Positions 22,641-23,219 of a stretch of 23,219 bases of DNA are shown piece after piece. Numbering within the stretch: position 1 is the first letter of the stretch; the number at the start of each line of letters is the position of its first letter. Position numbers and translations under genes: made by a program. Source of the stretch: Mesostigma viride (lineage: Eukaryota; Streptophyta; Mesostigmatophyceae; Mesostigmatales; Mesostigmataceae). Under the pieces are notes generated by a model. It was not told where the DNA came from and made no database searches. It saw only the letters and a list, made by a program, of their open reading frames with translations. The stretch lies in the NCBI GenBank assembly GCA_009746045.1, contig RPFO01000111.1:387001-410219 (forward strand), in the 5' to 3' direction.

Positions 22641-23219
22641 TTAACTCAATTGAGACCTTTTGGAATAAACCACCGGCTCGTTGTCTTGATAGGTCCGTGC
22701 AGCCATGAAGAAGAAGTCAGACAAACGGTTCACAAATCGTAGCAGACCGGCATCCGCGCGTCCGGAGGCATAAACCTCTCGTTCTGCCCGCCGGCACACG
22801 GTCCTGCACATGTGCAGTTGGGATGCCAGCATACCGTTGCCGCCAGGTAGTACAAAGTTCCGTAGAACCGGCAGATTCCGTTCGTAACCGTCAATTTTAG
22901 ATTCCAAGATCTGAACCGCCTCGTCAGCACAGGTGAACTTCAGGAGGGTGTCGGATCTTTCCAACGGGGCAGCAAGTGCAGTGCCGGCGTCCAAGATCCT
23001 GCACTGGATGTACTGCAAAATATCCACGAGATCTGCTGACTCACCCGCCTGACTCACGGCCAGTCCCACGGATGCATTGAGCTCGTCCAGCGTCCCGAGG
23101 GCGGCAAAGAGAGGGTCGCTTTTCGGGAGCTTCTCACCGCCTCCTATGGCGGACGTGAGGCCTCGTCGCCCGCTTTCGTGTAGATCGCATGAAATCGTAA
23201 CGTTGGCTGAGACAAAAAT
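22641..23219 (-). CDS. PduO/MMAB-type cob(I)alamin adenosyltransferase, partial and frame-shifted
   Basis: The enzyme makes adenosylcobalamin from cob(I)alamin and ATP. The C-terminal 142 residues (from 23069) are intact and carry the family signatures FVLPGGN, RTVCRRAERE (the basic ATP-binding stretch, about 22776-22805) and FVNRLSDFFFMAAR. GTLDELNAS lies just 5' (around 23070-23095) and GLTSAIGGGEK before that. The N-terminal P-loop-like IYTKAGDE lies in a different frame, changing at about 23162 (GAGGCC), which implies one missing base. The 5' end lies beyond the window. It is only about 21 bp from the next gene and on the same strand, so it belongs to the viral gene block. Confidence 0.75.
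   Translation of the reverse strand: MFVSANVTISCDLHESGRRGLTSAIGGGEKLPKSDPLFAALGTLDELNASVGLAVSQAGESADLVDILQYIQCRILDAGTALAAPLERSDTLLKFTCADEAVQILESKIDGYERNLPVLRNFVLPGGNGMLASQLHMCRTVCRRAEREVYASGRADAGLLRFVNRLSDFFFMAARTYQDNEPVVYSKRSQLS

Noticed and set aside
1-23219. Search by eye for tRNA genes, rRNA and CRISPR-like arrays
   Set aside because: No cloverleaf-like B-box context, no rRNA-like stretch and no regularly spaced short repeats with unique spacers were seen.

Overview
The window looks like an endogenous or host-associated DNA-virus segment of the Nucleocytoviricota (NCLDV) type in a eukaryotic genome. It carries a recent LTR-retrotransposon tandem at its left end. The viral part (about 6.06-23.2 kb) shows compact, intron-poor genes on alternating strands and a recognisable NCLDV-like set: a D5-type SF3 helicase, a poxvirus A22-like RuvC Holliday-junction resolvase, a YqaJ-type exonuclease, an OTU+SET protein, a RING/TRAF zinc-finger protein, an F-box protein, a SLATT-like 2TM protein and several small membrane or Cys-rich proteins. 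I saw no capsid protein, packaging ATPase, DNA polymerase, tRNA or CRISPR array in these 23 kb, so I do not assign a family. The host is not identifiable; a unicellular eukaryote (alga or other protist) is a guess.

Layout. (1) 1-6059: internal region of one Ty1/copia-like element, an LTR, a second internal region and a second LTR, nearly identical between copies. The elements have protease-like, reverse transcriptase and RNase H regions but no visible Gag or integrase. (2) 6060-11197, plus strand: a 5'-truncated proline-rich ORF at the LTR edge, OTU-SET, two unknown proteins and RING-TRAF. (3) 11207-14249, minus strand: an acidic protein, an F-box protein, a membrane protein and a 331-residue protein with a C-terminal coiled coil. 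(4) 14250-14686: a divergent non-coding region with degenerate direct repeats and five AGATCT palindromes, a candidate origin or bidirectional promoter. (5) 14687-17332, plus strand: the D5-like helicase and a small membrane protein. (6) 17289-21786, mixed strands: small genes, the resolvase and the exonuclease, several arranged head-to-head. (7) 21819-23219, minus strand: a SLATT-like protein and a PduO/MMAB-type cob(I)alamin adenosyltransferase cut by the window edge.

How the genes fit together: helicase, resolvase and exonuclease form a replication/recombination module. OTU, RING-TRAF and F-box proteins are three separate ways of acting on host ubiquitin. The SLATT-like protein and the adenosyltransferase are accessory genes probably directed at host physiology.

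A recurring oddity is that several otherwise well-conserved genes are split by a shift in the same direction (one base short), mostly at G or C runs of 6-7. Either the assembly undercalls homopolymers, or the copy is starting to decay, or some sites are programmed -1 frameshifts. The sequence alone does not decide this.
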